NCBI GenBank assembly: GCA_009917455.1 | Contig: QZDS01000028.1 | Location: forward strand, 1 to 64,000 | DNA from: a bacterium 1xD8-48 | GTDB lineage: Bacteria; Bacillota; Clostridia; Lachnospirales; Lachnospiraceae | Reading direction: 5' to 3' | Length of the DNA: 64,000 bases | Shown here: piece after piece, positions 29,246-37,579 of the stretch | Position numbering within the stretch: position 1 is the first letter of the stretch | Layout of the letters: the number at the start of each line of letters is the position of its first letter | Notes under the pieces: generated by a model | What the model was told of the DNA's origin: nothing | Database searches by the model: none | What the model saw: only the letters and a program-made list of their open reading frames with translations | Program-made: the position numbers and the translations under genes

Positions 29246-31789
29246 ATGAAGAGAACGGTTATCAAGGGAGTCATAATAAGCTGTGTTTTTTTTATGGCTC
29301 TGTTTATTGCAAATAAATTCATGAACCAGGGAACGGCGGATATGACCGTGGAGATGGGGGAGGCGACTTATCCTGTAGTTTCCGTGAATTATAACGGGTT
29401 TTTGATTAATGAAATGCACGGGTATGCGAAGGCAATGAAGGTGAGCCAGATGCGGGAGAGCATTACGCCGCTTTTGGAGGGGAGAAGAATCCGTCTGGAA
29501 ATTGATACCTACGGGCAAATGGTTTCCGGCATTGCCTTTGAGGTGAGAAGCCCGGACGGGGAGAGGCTTGTTGAAAATACGCAGGTGGAGGATTTCGAGC
29601 AGTCGGGGGACAGGATTTCGGTGTCCTTCGGGCTGAAAGATCTGATTGAGCAGAATCAGGAATATCTGCTGGTAGTTTTGCTGACACTGGGGAATGGAAG
29701 CGAAGTCAGGTACTACACAAGAGTTGTAAGCACGGAGGAGTATTTTGCCGAAGAGAAGATAAAATTTGTAAATAATTTTTCGGAAAAAACCTTTGATAAG
29801 GAGGCGGCCAGGGAGCTGACCATTTATATGGAAACCAATGCGGACGGAGATAACACTTCTTATGGACATGTGGATATCCACAGCAGCTTTCGGCAGGTGA
29901 CATGGGGAGACCTGGACGTGACGAGGGAAACGCCGGTCAGCATTACAATCAAGGAGCTGGCAAGCCAGACGGGAAGCTTCTGGGCGGAGTATTATGTATC
30001 CTATATGGAGGGAATGAAAAAAAATTATTGCAAGGTCAGGGAGTTTTATCGAATAAGATACACGGAGGAGAGAATTTACCTTCTGGACTATGAGCGTACC
30101 ATGAATCAGATTTTCCGGCCGGAGAGCGATGCTTATGCAAATAATAAGATTATGCTGGGCATTGCCGGGGAGGAGGTGCCCCTTAGGGAGAGCGACGGAG
30201 GGAACATTCTGGCTTTTGTGGTGGAAAACCGCCTTTATTCTTATAATGTGACCGACAACAAGATGGTGCTGCTTTTCGGCTTTTATAATGAAGAAAACAA
30301 AGACAAAAGGACGTTATACGGCGCTCATGAGATAAAAATTATGAATGTGGACGAAGGAGGGAACGTGACCTTCCTTGTGTACGGCTATATGAACAGAGGA
30401 CGCCATGAGGGGGAAGTGGGCGTTTCCCTGTACTATTATGACAGTAGTGTCAATACAGTGGAGGAGTTGGTGTATCTTCCCTGTGAGGAGTCTCAATATC
30501 TTCTTATGCAGGAGATAGCGCAGCTGGCGTATCTTAACAGGGACAGTATGCTTTATTTGAAATGGGAGGATAAGATTTATGGAATCAATGTGGTGAAACG
30601 GAGCTGCACCGCTGTGGTGGAGAACCTTGTGGAAGGAAGCTACAAGGTATCCGACAGCAACAAAATGGCAGTCTGGCAGAAGGACGGGAATTCAGGCCAT
30701 GGAAAAGAGCTGGTGCTTATGAACCTGACCACCGGACAGCAAAAGAGTATCCGGGCCGGGGCGGGAGAGGTTATCAGGCCCGTGGGCTTTATGGGAGAGG
30801 ATTTGATTTACGGGATTGCAAGGGAAAGCGATATCGTAAGAGACTATGCGGGGAATATTATCGTCCCCATGTATTGCGTCAGGATTGAAAATGAGACTGA
30901 GGAAGTTCTCATGAATTATCAGCAGGAAAATGTTTATGTGACGGAAGGGGTTGTAAACGGGAATCAGATTAACCTTTCCAGAGTGGAAAAAAATGAGGAC
31001 GGTTCCTATACGGAAATCAAAGACGACCAGATTATGAACTCGGAATCCGAATCGGAAAGCCGCAATAACATTGAAACCGCCCTTACAGAAAGCTATGAAA
31101 AGCTGACGCAGATAGCGCTTCGCGGGGCGATTGACAAAAATAGCATGAAACACCTTACCCCAAGGGAGGTATTGTTTGAGGGGGGACGCAGCATTGCACT
31201 GGGGTCGGAGGAGGAAAGGGACAGGAGATATTATGTTTACGGCAAATCCGGTCTGGAGAGCATTCACACAAATGAGAGAAGCGCGGTAATACAGGCGGAA
31301 TCCATATCGGGCGTGGTTCTCGGGGAGGACGGCTGCTATGTCTGGATGAGAGGAAACCGCAGCATACGAAACCAGATTATGGCGATAAAGGGCGACGGAA
31401 TTACGGAAGAAAAGAATTCACTGGCGGTTTGCCTGGATACGATGATGGAATTTGAAGGCATTGTAAGAAATGCAGAGTACATGCTGAAAAGAGGCGAGTC
31501 GGTTCTGAGCATTTTGGAGGAAAATATGCCGGACGTGGAGGTGCTTGACCTGACGGGCTGTTCTCTGGATTCCATACTCTACTATGTGAATCAGGATATT
31601 CCTGTCCTTGCAATGCTGCAGGACGGCTCGGCTGTTCTGATTATCGGATTTAACGAACTGAATACTGTTGTGATGAATCCCGGGGCGGAGGACGGGAATT
31701 ATGTCTATAAGGTGGGAATGAATGATTCCAGAGAATGGTTTGAACAGAATGGAAACCGCTTTATCACCTATGTAAGAAACAGAAATTAA
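29246..31789 (+). CDS. large membrane-anchored extracytoplasmic protein with C39-like end
   Basis: This 847-aa protein has one N-terminal membrane segment (about 7-25) and is otherwise predicted to lie outside the cell. The central part (about 260-650) is built of repeated beta-strand units with short turns, consistent with a beta propeller. The last 95 residues read like the second half of a peptidase C39-type domain (SVLSILEENMP, VLAMLQDGSAVLIIGF). A clear catalytic Cys before them was not found, so it may be an inactive binding domain. It has its own GGGAG ribosome site and no close operon partner. The domain assignment is tentative. Confidence 0.75.
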   Translation: MKRTVIKGVIISCVFFMALFIANKFMNQGTADMTVEMGEATYPVVSVNYNGFLINEMHGYAKAMKVSQMRESITPLLEGRRIRLEIDTYGQMVSGIAFEVRSPDGERLVENTQVEDFEQSGDRISVSFGLKDLIEQNQEYLLVVLLTLGNGSEVRYYTRVVSTEEYFAEEKIKFVNNFSEKTFDKEAARELTIYMETNADGDNTSYGHVDIHSSFRQVTWGDLDVTRETPVSITIKELASQTGSFWAEYYVSYMEGMKKNYCKVREFYRIRYTEERIYLLDYERTMNQIFRPESDAYANNKIMLGIAGEEVPLRESDGGNILAFVVENRLYSYNVTDNKMVLLFGFYNEENKDKRTLYGAHEIKIMNVDEGGNVTFLVYGYMNRGRHEGEVGVSLYYYDSSVNTVEELVYLPCEESQYLLMQEIAQLAYLNRDSMLYLKWEDKIYGINVVKRSCTAVVENLVEGSYKVSDSNKMAVWQKDGNSGHGKELVLMNLTTGQQKSIRAGAGEVIRPVGFMGEDLIYGIARESDIVRDYAGNIIVPMYCVRIENETEEVLMNYQQENVYVTEGVVNGNQINLSRVEKNEDGSYTEIKDDQIMNSESESESRNNIETALTESYEKLTQIALRGAIDKNSMKHLTPREVLFEGGRSIALGSEEERDRRYYVYGKSGLESIHTNERSAVIQAESISGVVLGEDGCYVWMRGNRSIRNQIMAIKGDGITEEKNSLAVCLDTMMEFEGIVRNAEYMLKRGESVLSILEENMPDVEVLDLTGCSLDSILYYVNQDIPVLAMLQDGSAVLIIGFNELNTVVMNPGAEDGNYVYKVGMNDSREWFEQNGNRFITYVRNRN

Positions 31790-31912
31790 CCTCCGCAACC
31801 GATAGTTGCTCCTTTCTCAAACCAGAATTGGTGGTGCAACCGGGCGGAGAATCATATAATTTGCTCATAAAAAACACATATAAAGCATCATGGTGTGAGG
31901 AAAGGAAAAATT

Positions 31913-32710
31913 ATGAATATTGAAATTGCAAACAGGCTGGTTCAATTGCGTAAAAGCAATAATTTATCTCAGGAAGCGCTTGCGGAGAAGCTGGGAATCA
32001 GCAGGCAGGCGGTGAGTAAATGGGAGAGGGCGGAGGCTTCGCCTGATACCGACAACTTGATTTTACTGGCGCGTCTTTATAAGGTATCCCTTGACGAGCT
32101 TTTAAGAACCGAGGACGAAATACCCATGCCGGAGGCGGAAGACGCCCCCGGAGGGCAGGCGCAGAAGGCAGGGACGGAAATGATTGTCGGAGATGTGACG
32201 ATGTCGCAGGGCGGAGGAAGCGTTGCCGGAGAAAATTATTCGGCGTGGGAAGCGGAGAATGCCGCCGGAACGAAAACATCGTACCGGGAGTCGGGCAGTT
32301 CTGCGGAAAGCGATTTTCAGGAGGACGACGAGGAAGAGAGTGAAAAAGGTTTCAGCTATTATTCCATACCTGTAGCTTCAATTATTACGATTATCTACTT
32401 TATTATCGGTGTCACATACGGCGCCTGGCATCCGGCCTGGCTTTTGTTTTTGCTGATTCCCATATGGGGGTCGCTGGTAAGCGCAATCAGGAGCGGAAAC
32501 GCTTTCCGCTTTGCCTATCCGGTGCTGGCCACGCTGATTTATCTTTGCGTCGGCAGCTTCTGGGGCGCCTGGCATCCCGGCTGGATTATTTTTCTTACGA
32601 TACCGCTTTATTATCCGATGGTCTCCTGGATCCGTTCTTTGAACCGCAGGAGGAAAAGGCAGGAAGCGGATTCCTTCTATTATAATAGAAAGGACGGGGG
32701 AAACGAATGA
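31913..32710 (+). CDS. XRE-family regulator with C-terminal membrane segments
   Basis: The first 65 residues are a helix-turn-helix (LSQEALAEKLGISRQAVSKW). An acidic, Gly-rich linker to about residue 145 precedes four hydrophobic segments in the last 110 residues, with two related units carrying YGAWHPAW and WGAWHPGW. AGGAAAGG precedes ATG 31913. It overlaps the DUF4097 gene by four bases. A membrane-tethered regulator responding to envelope state is plausible; the target is unknown. Confidence 0.88.
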   Translation: MNIEIANRLVQLRKSNNLSQEALAEKLGISRQAVSKWERAEASPDTDNLILLARLYKVSLDELLRTEDEIPMPEAEDAPGGQAQKAGTEMIVGDVTMSQGGGSVAGENYSAWEAENAAGTKTSYRESGSSAESDFQEDDEEESEKGFSYYSIPVASIITIIYFIIGVTYGAWHPAWLLFLLIPIWGSLVSAIRSGNAFRFAYPVLATLIYLCVGSFWGAWHPGWIIFLTIPLYYPMVSWIRSLNRRRKRQEADSFYYNRKDGGNE

Positions 32711-33699
32711 AGAAAAACAGGACTGCCGTTATAATTGCGGCGTTTGCCGTATTTATCGCCATCGGGTTTATCAGCGTAATGAGCGTGAAGGTGGGAGGCC
32801 GGGAAGGATATTTTGGTACACCTCTTATCTTTTCCTTTGGGGGAAGGGCCGAGCTTCGGAACACCATTGAAATTCCGCTGTCAAAAGCCGATAAGCTGAG
32901 ACTGGATTATGGCAGTAAAAATATAAAGGTTTATCCGGCGGAAGGCGATACCGTTACAATAAAGGAATATTTATACAGCAACAAGCCGGAGGCCCGGGCG
33001 GAAGTTTCCTACGGGGACGGCGGAAATGCGCTGGTGAGAGGGCAGGGACGCAGCTTTGTTATTTTCGGTTTTTTTGTGGGAGAGGGAGAACGAATCGAGG
33101 TCTACATCCCGGAAAAAAGTCTCAGCCGGCTTTCCCTTGAAACCGGAAGCGGAAATATCACTTCGGAGACAGAATGTGTCCGGGAGGACGGGGTTTTTGA
33201 AGCGAAGGCCGGAAGCGGAAACGTCCGTATAAGCAATGTCACGGCAGATGCAGTTGCTCTTGAGGCGGGGAGCGGGAATGTCCGCGCAGAGAATATTGAG
33301 GGAAGCGTGACGCTTGAGGCAAACAGCGGAAATATCGACGGGAAGGAAATCACGGGAGATGTGAGCGCTGATTCAGGAAGCGGAAACATCAGAATTGATA
33401 AGCTGTCGGGATGCATAACAGCCGGAGCCGGAAGCGGAAATGTGACGATAGAAGCGGCAGTTATTTCGGGAGATGTGGCTCTTAGCGCCGGAAGCGGAAA
33501 TGTAAAGCTGGTGCTGCCCGAAGAAGTGGATTTTCATTTCAGAGGGGAGACCGGAAGCGGAAATATTAACACAGATTTCGACGAAATTCTTTCTTATGAT
33601 AAGAAGGGGGATATTGCGGAAGGCGATGCGGGGCAAAACCCTGATATCAAAATAGAAGCGCATACCGGGAGCGGAAATATAACTGTCAGATACAGATGA
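32707..33699 (+). CDS. DUF4097 beta-strand repeat protein
   Basis: This 330-aa protein has an N-terminal membrane anchor (about 6-24) and a beta-solenoid-like body. Eight copies of GSGN and one NSGN (EANSGNIDG) recur every 18-30 residues between about 145 and 330. This is the DUF4097/YvlB-like fold, which is often linked to envelope-stress operons with PspC- or LiaF-like genes. The ATGA overlap with the XRE gene shows co-translation, so the two proteins probably act as a pair. Confidence 0.88.
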   Translation: MKKNRTAVIIAAFAVFIAIGFISVMSVKVGGREGYFGTPLIFSFGGRAELRNTIEIPLSKADKLRLDYGSKNIKVYPAEGDTVTIKEYLYSNKPEARAEVSYGDGGNALVRGQGRSFVIFGFFVGEGERIEVYIPEKSLSRLSLETGSGNITSETECVREDGVFEAKAGSGNVRISNVTADAVALEAGSGNVRAENIEGSVTLEANSGNIDGKEITGDVSADSGSGNIRIDKLSGCITAGAGSGNVTIEAAVISGDVALSAGSGNVKLVLPEEVDFHFRGETGSGNINTDFDEILSYDKKGDIAEGDAGQNPDIKIEAHTGSGNITVRYR

Positions 33700-33710
33700 A
33701 AGGAAGCAAC

Positions 33711-33753
33711 AAAGCGGCAAAGCCGGACGCAGGAGTCAGGCTTTGCCGCTTTT
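33711..33753. terminator. bidirectional terminator between DUF4097 and queT
   Basis: AAAGCGGCAAAGCC pairs with GGCTTTGCCGCTTT (14 bp) around a 14-base loop. T runs occur on both strands, so it can serve both convergent genes. Confidence 0.88.
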
Positions 33754-33768
33754 GGCTTTCGGAGGAGG

Positions 33769-34269
33769 TCAGGACTGCCCGGGAAACAGGCTTCCCCGGT
33801 ATTTTTCAAGTACGATTAAAAGCAGCATACCCAAAACACCGCAGGAAATAACTTCGCCAATCCCCACTGTGATAAAGGACAGCCAGAGAGGCTGTATTCC
33901 GTAGGCGTACAAAAGCACAAAGGGTACAATAAGTGTGTTTGCCAGAATCGGGGGAACAGGCGCAAGCCATTTACATTTGCGCAGCCTGCGGGTTAAAAGG
34001 GCGCCGATTAAGGTGGCAATACTGCCGAAAATAATATCGGGGATTGCGCAGCCTGTCAGGATATTGGACAGAAAGCAGCCGACAAAGAGGCCCGGTATGG
34101 CAGCGGGGGTAAAATAAGGAAGAATCGTGAGAGCTTCCGAGAAACGGATTTGGATTGCCGAGCTGGCAAGTCCCATCGCATTGGCGATGTAGGTGAGTAC
34201 GACATAGAGCGCCGCAATCATTGCTGCCTGTACCAGCAGCAGGGTGTGGTTTGATTTTTGATTTTTCAT
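33769..34269 (-). CDS. queT: QueT-family queuosine precursor transporter
   Basis: This 166-aa protein has about five membrane helices. It matches QueT/COG4708, an ECF-type substrate-binding component for queuosine precursors, in IRFSEALTILPYFTPAAIPGL and GCFLSNILTG. The start has AGGAG upstream. It works with shared ECF energy modules encoded elsewhere. A structured leader precedes it. Confidence 0.9.
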   Translation of the reverse strand: MKNQKSNHTLLLVQAAMIAALYVVLTYIANAMGLASSAIQIRFSEALTILPYFTPAAIPGLFVGCFLSNILTGCAIPDIIFGSIATLIGALLTRRLRKCKWLAPVPPILANTLIVPFVLLYAYGIQPLWLSFITVGIGEVISCGVLGMLLLIVLEKYRGSLFPGQS

Positions 34270-34380
34270 TTTTCTTTTCTCCTGTAGTATTTTTTTAACG
34301 AGTGGAAGGTTTCGAACACTCGGCTGACAAACATTTCAGCCTTGCTGAACTGTCACAACTTTTTCAGTATAGCACGGAAA
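34270..34380 (-). promoter_or_regulatory. structured queT leader, candidate preQ1 riboswitch
   Basis: On the minus strand the leader shows three helices: TGACA/TGTCA enclosing TTCAGC-AAG-GCTGAA, then GAGTG/CACTC with a TTC-starting loop, then an A-rich tail before the AGGAG ribosome site. A competing helix GGCTGA/TCAGCC overlaps the first hairpin. queT genes are commonly controlled by preQ1 riboswitches, and the GAGTG helix plus A-rich tail recalls class I, but the full consensus is not matched. The class is unresolved. Confidence 0.5.
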
Positions 34381-34466
34381 GAAGAATTGTCAAGAGCGCG
34401 GCGGCATGGTAAATTATAAAAAAGGAACGGAATCTGCGGAACTTTAAAATAGAAAGGAACGAAGTT

Positions 34467-36077
34467 ATGTATCATGACAATAAAATCTGGATTGGAAAAT
34501 CAGGCGAGGAAAAAGTTTTTATTTATCCCCGGATGGCAAACCGGCACGGAATGATTGCGGGAGCAACGGGAACAGGAAAGACGGTGACGCTTAAGGTACT
34601 GGCGGAATCCTTCAGCGACTGCGGAGTCCCTGTCTTTCTGGCTGATGTCAAGGGCGATTTATCAGGGGTGTGCAGAGCGGGTGAGGAAAGCGAAAGCCTT
34701 AAAAGCAGAATAGACACCATGGGGCTTATGGAAGAGGGTTACGGATTTCATGCTTATCCGGCCGACTTTTGGGATATTTATGGGGAGAAGGGACTGCCCC
34801 TTCGGGCGACGGTTTCCGAGATGGGGCCGCTTTTGCTGGGGAGAATTCTGGAGCTGAATGAAACGCAGTCGGATATTCTGACGGTGATTTTTAAGATAGC
34901 GGACGACGAGCAGCTATTGCTTCTGGACACAAAGGATTTGCGTTCCATGATACAGTATGTAAGCGAGAATGCGTCCGAGTACAGTGTCCGGTACGGAAAT
35001 CTTGCGAAACAGAGCCTGGGGGCAATTATGAGAGCCATTGTAGCATTGGAAGCGGAGGGCGGAGAGGAATTTTTCGGAGAACCGGCTTTAAATCCCGGGG
35101 ACTGGCTGTGCAGAGACTGTAACGGAAAGGGCGTGATTCAGGTGCTGGACTGTCAGAAGCTGGTGCAGAACCCCACTATGTATTCGACTTTTCTGCTGTG
35201 GATGATGTCGGAGCTTTTTGAAAGCCTGCCGGAGGTTGGCGATATGGAAAAGCCTAAAATGGTGTTTTTCTTTGACGAGGCTCATCTGCTTTTTGATTCT
35301 GCATCAAAATCGCTCTCTGGCAAGATAGAGCAGGTGGTGAAGCTGATTCGCTCAAAGGGAGTGGGAATCTACTTTATTACCCAGAGCCCGAAGGATATTC
35401 CTGACGGAGTGCTGGGGCAATTGGGAAATAAAATACAACATGCACTTCATGCCTATACGCCCTCAGAACAGAAGGCGGTCCGGGCGGCGGCGCAGTCTTT
35501 CAGGGAAAATCCTGATTTCGATACCTGCGAGGCTTTAACTTCCCTTGGAATCGGCGAGGCGCTGGTTTCTGTTCTGGACGAGAGTGGGATTCCGACAATT
35601 GTAAAACGATGCCGGATACTGCCGCCACAGAGCCGGATGGGAACCATCACGGAAGATGAGCGGAAAGGGGAGATTACAGACAGCCTGCTTTACAGCCGTT
35701 ATTCTGAGATGATTGACAGAGAATCCGCTTATGAAATTCTGGAAAGGAAGGTTCTGAGGGAGAAAGAAAACAGGGAGCGGGAAGGGCGAGAGGCAGAAGA
35801 AGAAAGACAGAGACAGAAAGCGGAGGAAGCCGCCCAAAAGCAAAGACAGAAGGAGGAGGAAGCCGCAAGGAAAGCGGCGGAGAAGAAAGCTGCTGAGAAA
35901 GACAAAAAGGTAAAATCAGCAGTAAAGAAAGCCGCCGGTTCGGCTGCCGGAACGATTGGACGGGAATTCGGAAACAGCATCGGCAAATCTCTGGGAGGTA
36001 GCTTTGGAAAGAAAATCGGGGGCAATGTGGGGGCTTCCCTTGGGAGGGGGATTTTGAACACTCTGTTTAAGTCATAA
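34467..36077 (+). CDS. HerA-like ATPase (DUF853/YjgR family)
   Basis: This 536-aa protein matches the DUF853 group of HerA/FtsK-like ATPases. It has Walker A in GATGTGKTVTLK, LADVKGDLSGV, Walker B in MVFFFDEAHLLFD and ITQSPKDIPDGVLGQLG. A charged Glu/Lys/Ala coiled coil (about 440-490) and a Gly-rich tail (about 495-536) follow. It has its own GAAAGGAACG ribosome site. The role is unknown; a DNA-translocating or helicase-like function is assumed from the fold. Confidence 0.9.
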   Translation: MYHDNKIWIGKSGEEKVFIYPRMANRHGMIAGATGTGKTVTLKVLAESFSDCGVPVFLADVKGDLSGVCRAGEESESLKSRIDTMGLMEEGYGFHAYPADFWDIYGEKGLPLRATVSEMGPLLLGRILELNETQSDILTVIFKIADDEQLLLLDTKDLRSMIQYVSENASEYSVRYGNLAKQSLGAIMRAIVALEAEGGEEFFGEPALNPGDWLCRDCNGKGVIQVLDCQKLVQNPTMYSTFLLWMMSELFESLPEVGDMEKPKMVFFFDEAHLLFDSASKSLSGKIEQVVKLIRSKGVGIYFITQSPKDIPDGVLGQLGNKIQHALHAYTPSEQKAVRAAAQSFRENPDFDTCEALTSLGIGEALVSVLDESGIPTIVKRCRILPPQSRMGTITEDERKGEITDSLLYSRYSEMIDRESAYEILERKVLREKENREREGREAEEERQRQKAEEAAQKQRQKEEEAARKAAEKKAAEKDKKVKSAVKKAAGSAAGTIGREFGNSIGKSLGGSFGKKIGGNVGASLGRGILNTLFKS

Positions 36078-36133
36078 GGAATCAGAGGCGGATAGGGTAT
36101 AATATGGAAAAGGCATTTTGATGGAGGATGATA

Positions 36134-36439
36134 GTGAAGAAACCATTGCCAATAGGTGTTGATAATTTGAAAAAAGAATAAAAGACGGTTATTAACCTGA
36201 CTCTGAAATCGGCAAAGCAGCCAACTTTTGAATCTGCGTATGGGAAGATGAAAAGAGCGATTGCGGACGAATTCCAGAGACATCAGTATATACTGCCGAA
36301 CGAAAAAATAACCGAAGAGGATAAGAAACTTTTCTTAAATGGCCAGGTGCGGAGTATAAAAGCTATTATAATTTTAGAAAAAACTTATATGAAGGGTAAA
36401 TTTTTTGGAAAGTTTTTGATTGCACAGGACTTGGATTAA
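36134..36439 (+). pseudogene. decayed AAA-ATPase-like / DUF1703 gene
   Basis: A GTG start reads VKKPLPIGVDNLKKE and then meets a stop at 36179-36181. The same frame continues with KTVINLTLKSAKQPTFESAY and a run ending KKLFLNGQV. These are the start and an internal block of the AAA-ATPase-like (DUF1703/PD-(D/E)XK) family, joined with the P-loop region between them deleted. The C-terminal domain is also missing. The pieces are too short to work. Confidence 0.85.
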
Positions 36440-36497
36440 AAGTAAAATGAATATAAATTCAACTGATTACGAAATGATGTCAAGGGAATGATTGCGT

Positions 36498-36791
36498 ATG
36501 CGATATACTATCAATGAAATAAAGAGTAAAACAACTCCTATTGCTAAAGCATATGGGATTGGGCGAAGGAGTTTGTTTGATTCTTATGCCAGAGGCGAAG
36601 CAAAAGACGATAGTGATGTTGACTTATATATTGAACGCGGAAGGTTGAAAAGCCTGCTACAGTATTTTGCATTTGTTGATGAGTTGGAAAATGTTTTGAA
36701 TTGTCATGTGGATGTTGTGACTACCGGGATTGAAGATAAGCAGTTTCTTTCTGCGATTATGCGAGAGGGGGTGCTTCTGTATGAAGAATGA
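36498..36791 (+). CDS. MntA-type nucleotidyltransferase antitoxin, altered
   Basis: This 97-aa minimal nucleotidyltransferase has RSLFDSYARGEAKDDSDVDLYIE. The family motif is normally GSYARGEA...SDIDL; here the first Gly is replaced by Asp, which may weaken catalysis. In MntA/HepT modules this enzyme polyAMPylates and silences the HEPN toxin. It overlaps the next gene by 11 bases. An alternative TTG start lies at 36492. Confidence 0.8.
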   Translation: MRYTINEIKSKTTPIAKAYGIGRRSLFDSYARGEAKDDSDVDLYIERGRLKSLLQYFAFVDELENVLNCHVDVVTTGIEDKQFLSAIMREGVLLYEE

Positions 36792-37005
36792 GGATATTCT
36801 GCCTATTAAGAAAATGATTAAATACTGTGATGATATTGGTACTCTTATGACAAAATTTGATATGGATTTTGAAAGATATAAAACGGATATTTCTTTTCAA
36901 TACTCGTGCAATATGTGCATTATTCAGATTGGAGAACTTGCTGATAGAGTATCAGAAGAAAATTCAAGGAAAGTAGCAAAAAGTATGATAACTGATAATA
37001 AATAA
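36781..37005 (+). pseudogene. HepT-type HEPN toxin, truncated
   Basis: The N-terminal 74 residues fit the HepT/DUF86 pattern (SCNMCIIQIGELADRVSEE). The family's active-site R-x4-6-H motif, which should follow some 10-20 residues later, is absent because the frame ends at DNK and later sequence is in another frame or missing. The toxin is therefore predicted inactive, which fits the altered antitoxin beside it. Confidence 0.75.
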
Positions 37006-37056
37006 TTGAAGCTCAGGAAAGCATTGATAGTAAAGATGTAAAGATAAAGCAGTCAT

Positions 37057-37104
37057 AACCCCTCAAAACACTTCATACAATGTAAAAAAGTGTTCTGAGG
37101 GGTT
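37057..37104 (+). promoter_or_regulatory. long hairpin covering the spoIIID ribosome site
   Basis: AACCCCTCAAAACACTT (37057-37073) pairs with AAGTGTTCTGAGGGGTT (37088-37104), 16 of 17 bases, around a 14-base loop. The right arm contains the GAGGGG that would be the spoIIID ribosome site, five to six bases before the TTG start. It may act as a terminator for the upstream region, since TTTCCTTTT follows, or hide the ribosome site. Confidence 0.7.
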
Positions 37105-37109
37105 TCCTT

Positions 37110-37376
37110 TTGAAAGATTATATTGAGGAACGCGCAATCCAGATTGCCAATTATATCATTGAAAATAATGCGACAGTGAGGCAGACGGCGAAGGCGTTTG
37201 GGATTTCCAAATCGACGGTACATAAAGACGTAACAGAAAGACTCATGCAGATTAATTCAGCATTGGCAAAAGAGGCAAGGAGGGTTCTGGACGTGAACAA
37301 GCAGGAGCGTCATATCAGGGGAGGAATGGCCACGAAAGAAAAATACCGTCATATGCACCATGAAGAGGAAGACTAG
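37110..37376 (+). CDS. spoIIID: SpoIIID, mother-cell sporulation transcription regulator
   Basis: SpoIIID is a small DNA-binding protein that tunes sigma-E genes and helps activate sigK. The 88-aa sequence aligns with the B. subtilis protein from the first residues (DYIEERAIQIANYI) through the helix-turn-helix KAFGISKSTVHKDVTERL and HIRGGMATKEKY. It starts with TTG and its ribosome site lies in a strong hairpin. In this genome it may bear on the interrupted cwlD, another mother-cell gene. Confidence 0.95.
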   Translation: MKDYIEERAIQIANYIIENNATVRQTAKAFGISKSTVHKDVTERLMQINSALAKEARRVLDVNKQERHIRGGMATKEKYRHMHHEEED

Positions 37377-37509
37377 AGCAGTACATGAATATTTTAAGCG
37401 TTTTAGAAATTCAGGTGTGGATAACAAAGTGTCTGACAATGGCTTTGGCAAGATGTCAGGCACTTTTATAATAATGGAAAATGTATACAAAAAATGCGCG
37501 TGGGTAATC

Positions 37510-37537
37510 TTGATGAAGCGGAAATTGGTGGTATAAT
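37510..37537 (+). promoter_or_regulatory. predicted promoter of the MATE gene
   Basis: TTGATG and TATAAT lie 16 bases apart, about 45 bases before the MATE start codon. Confidence 0.5.
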
Positions 37538-37579
37538 GTACACAAATACAAAAGTAGTCATAACACACAGGAGCCCGAT

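Noticed and set aside
33102..33720. Ser/Phe-rich frames opposite the DUF4097 gene
   Set aside because: They are the antisense of the GSGN repeats and have no ribosome site.
36440..36497. A start of the nucleotidyltransferase further upstream
   Set aside because: Only short AT-rich sequence with no ribosome site is present.
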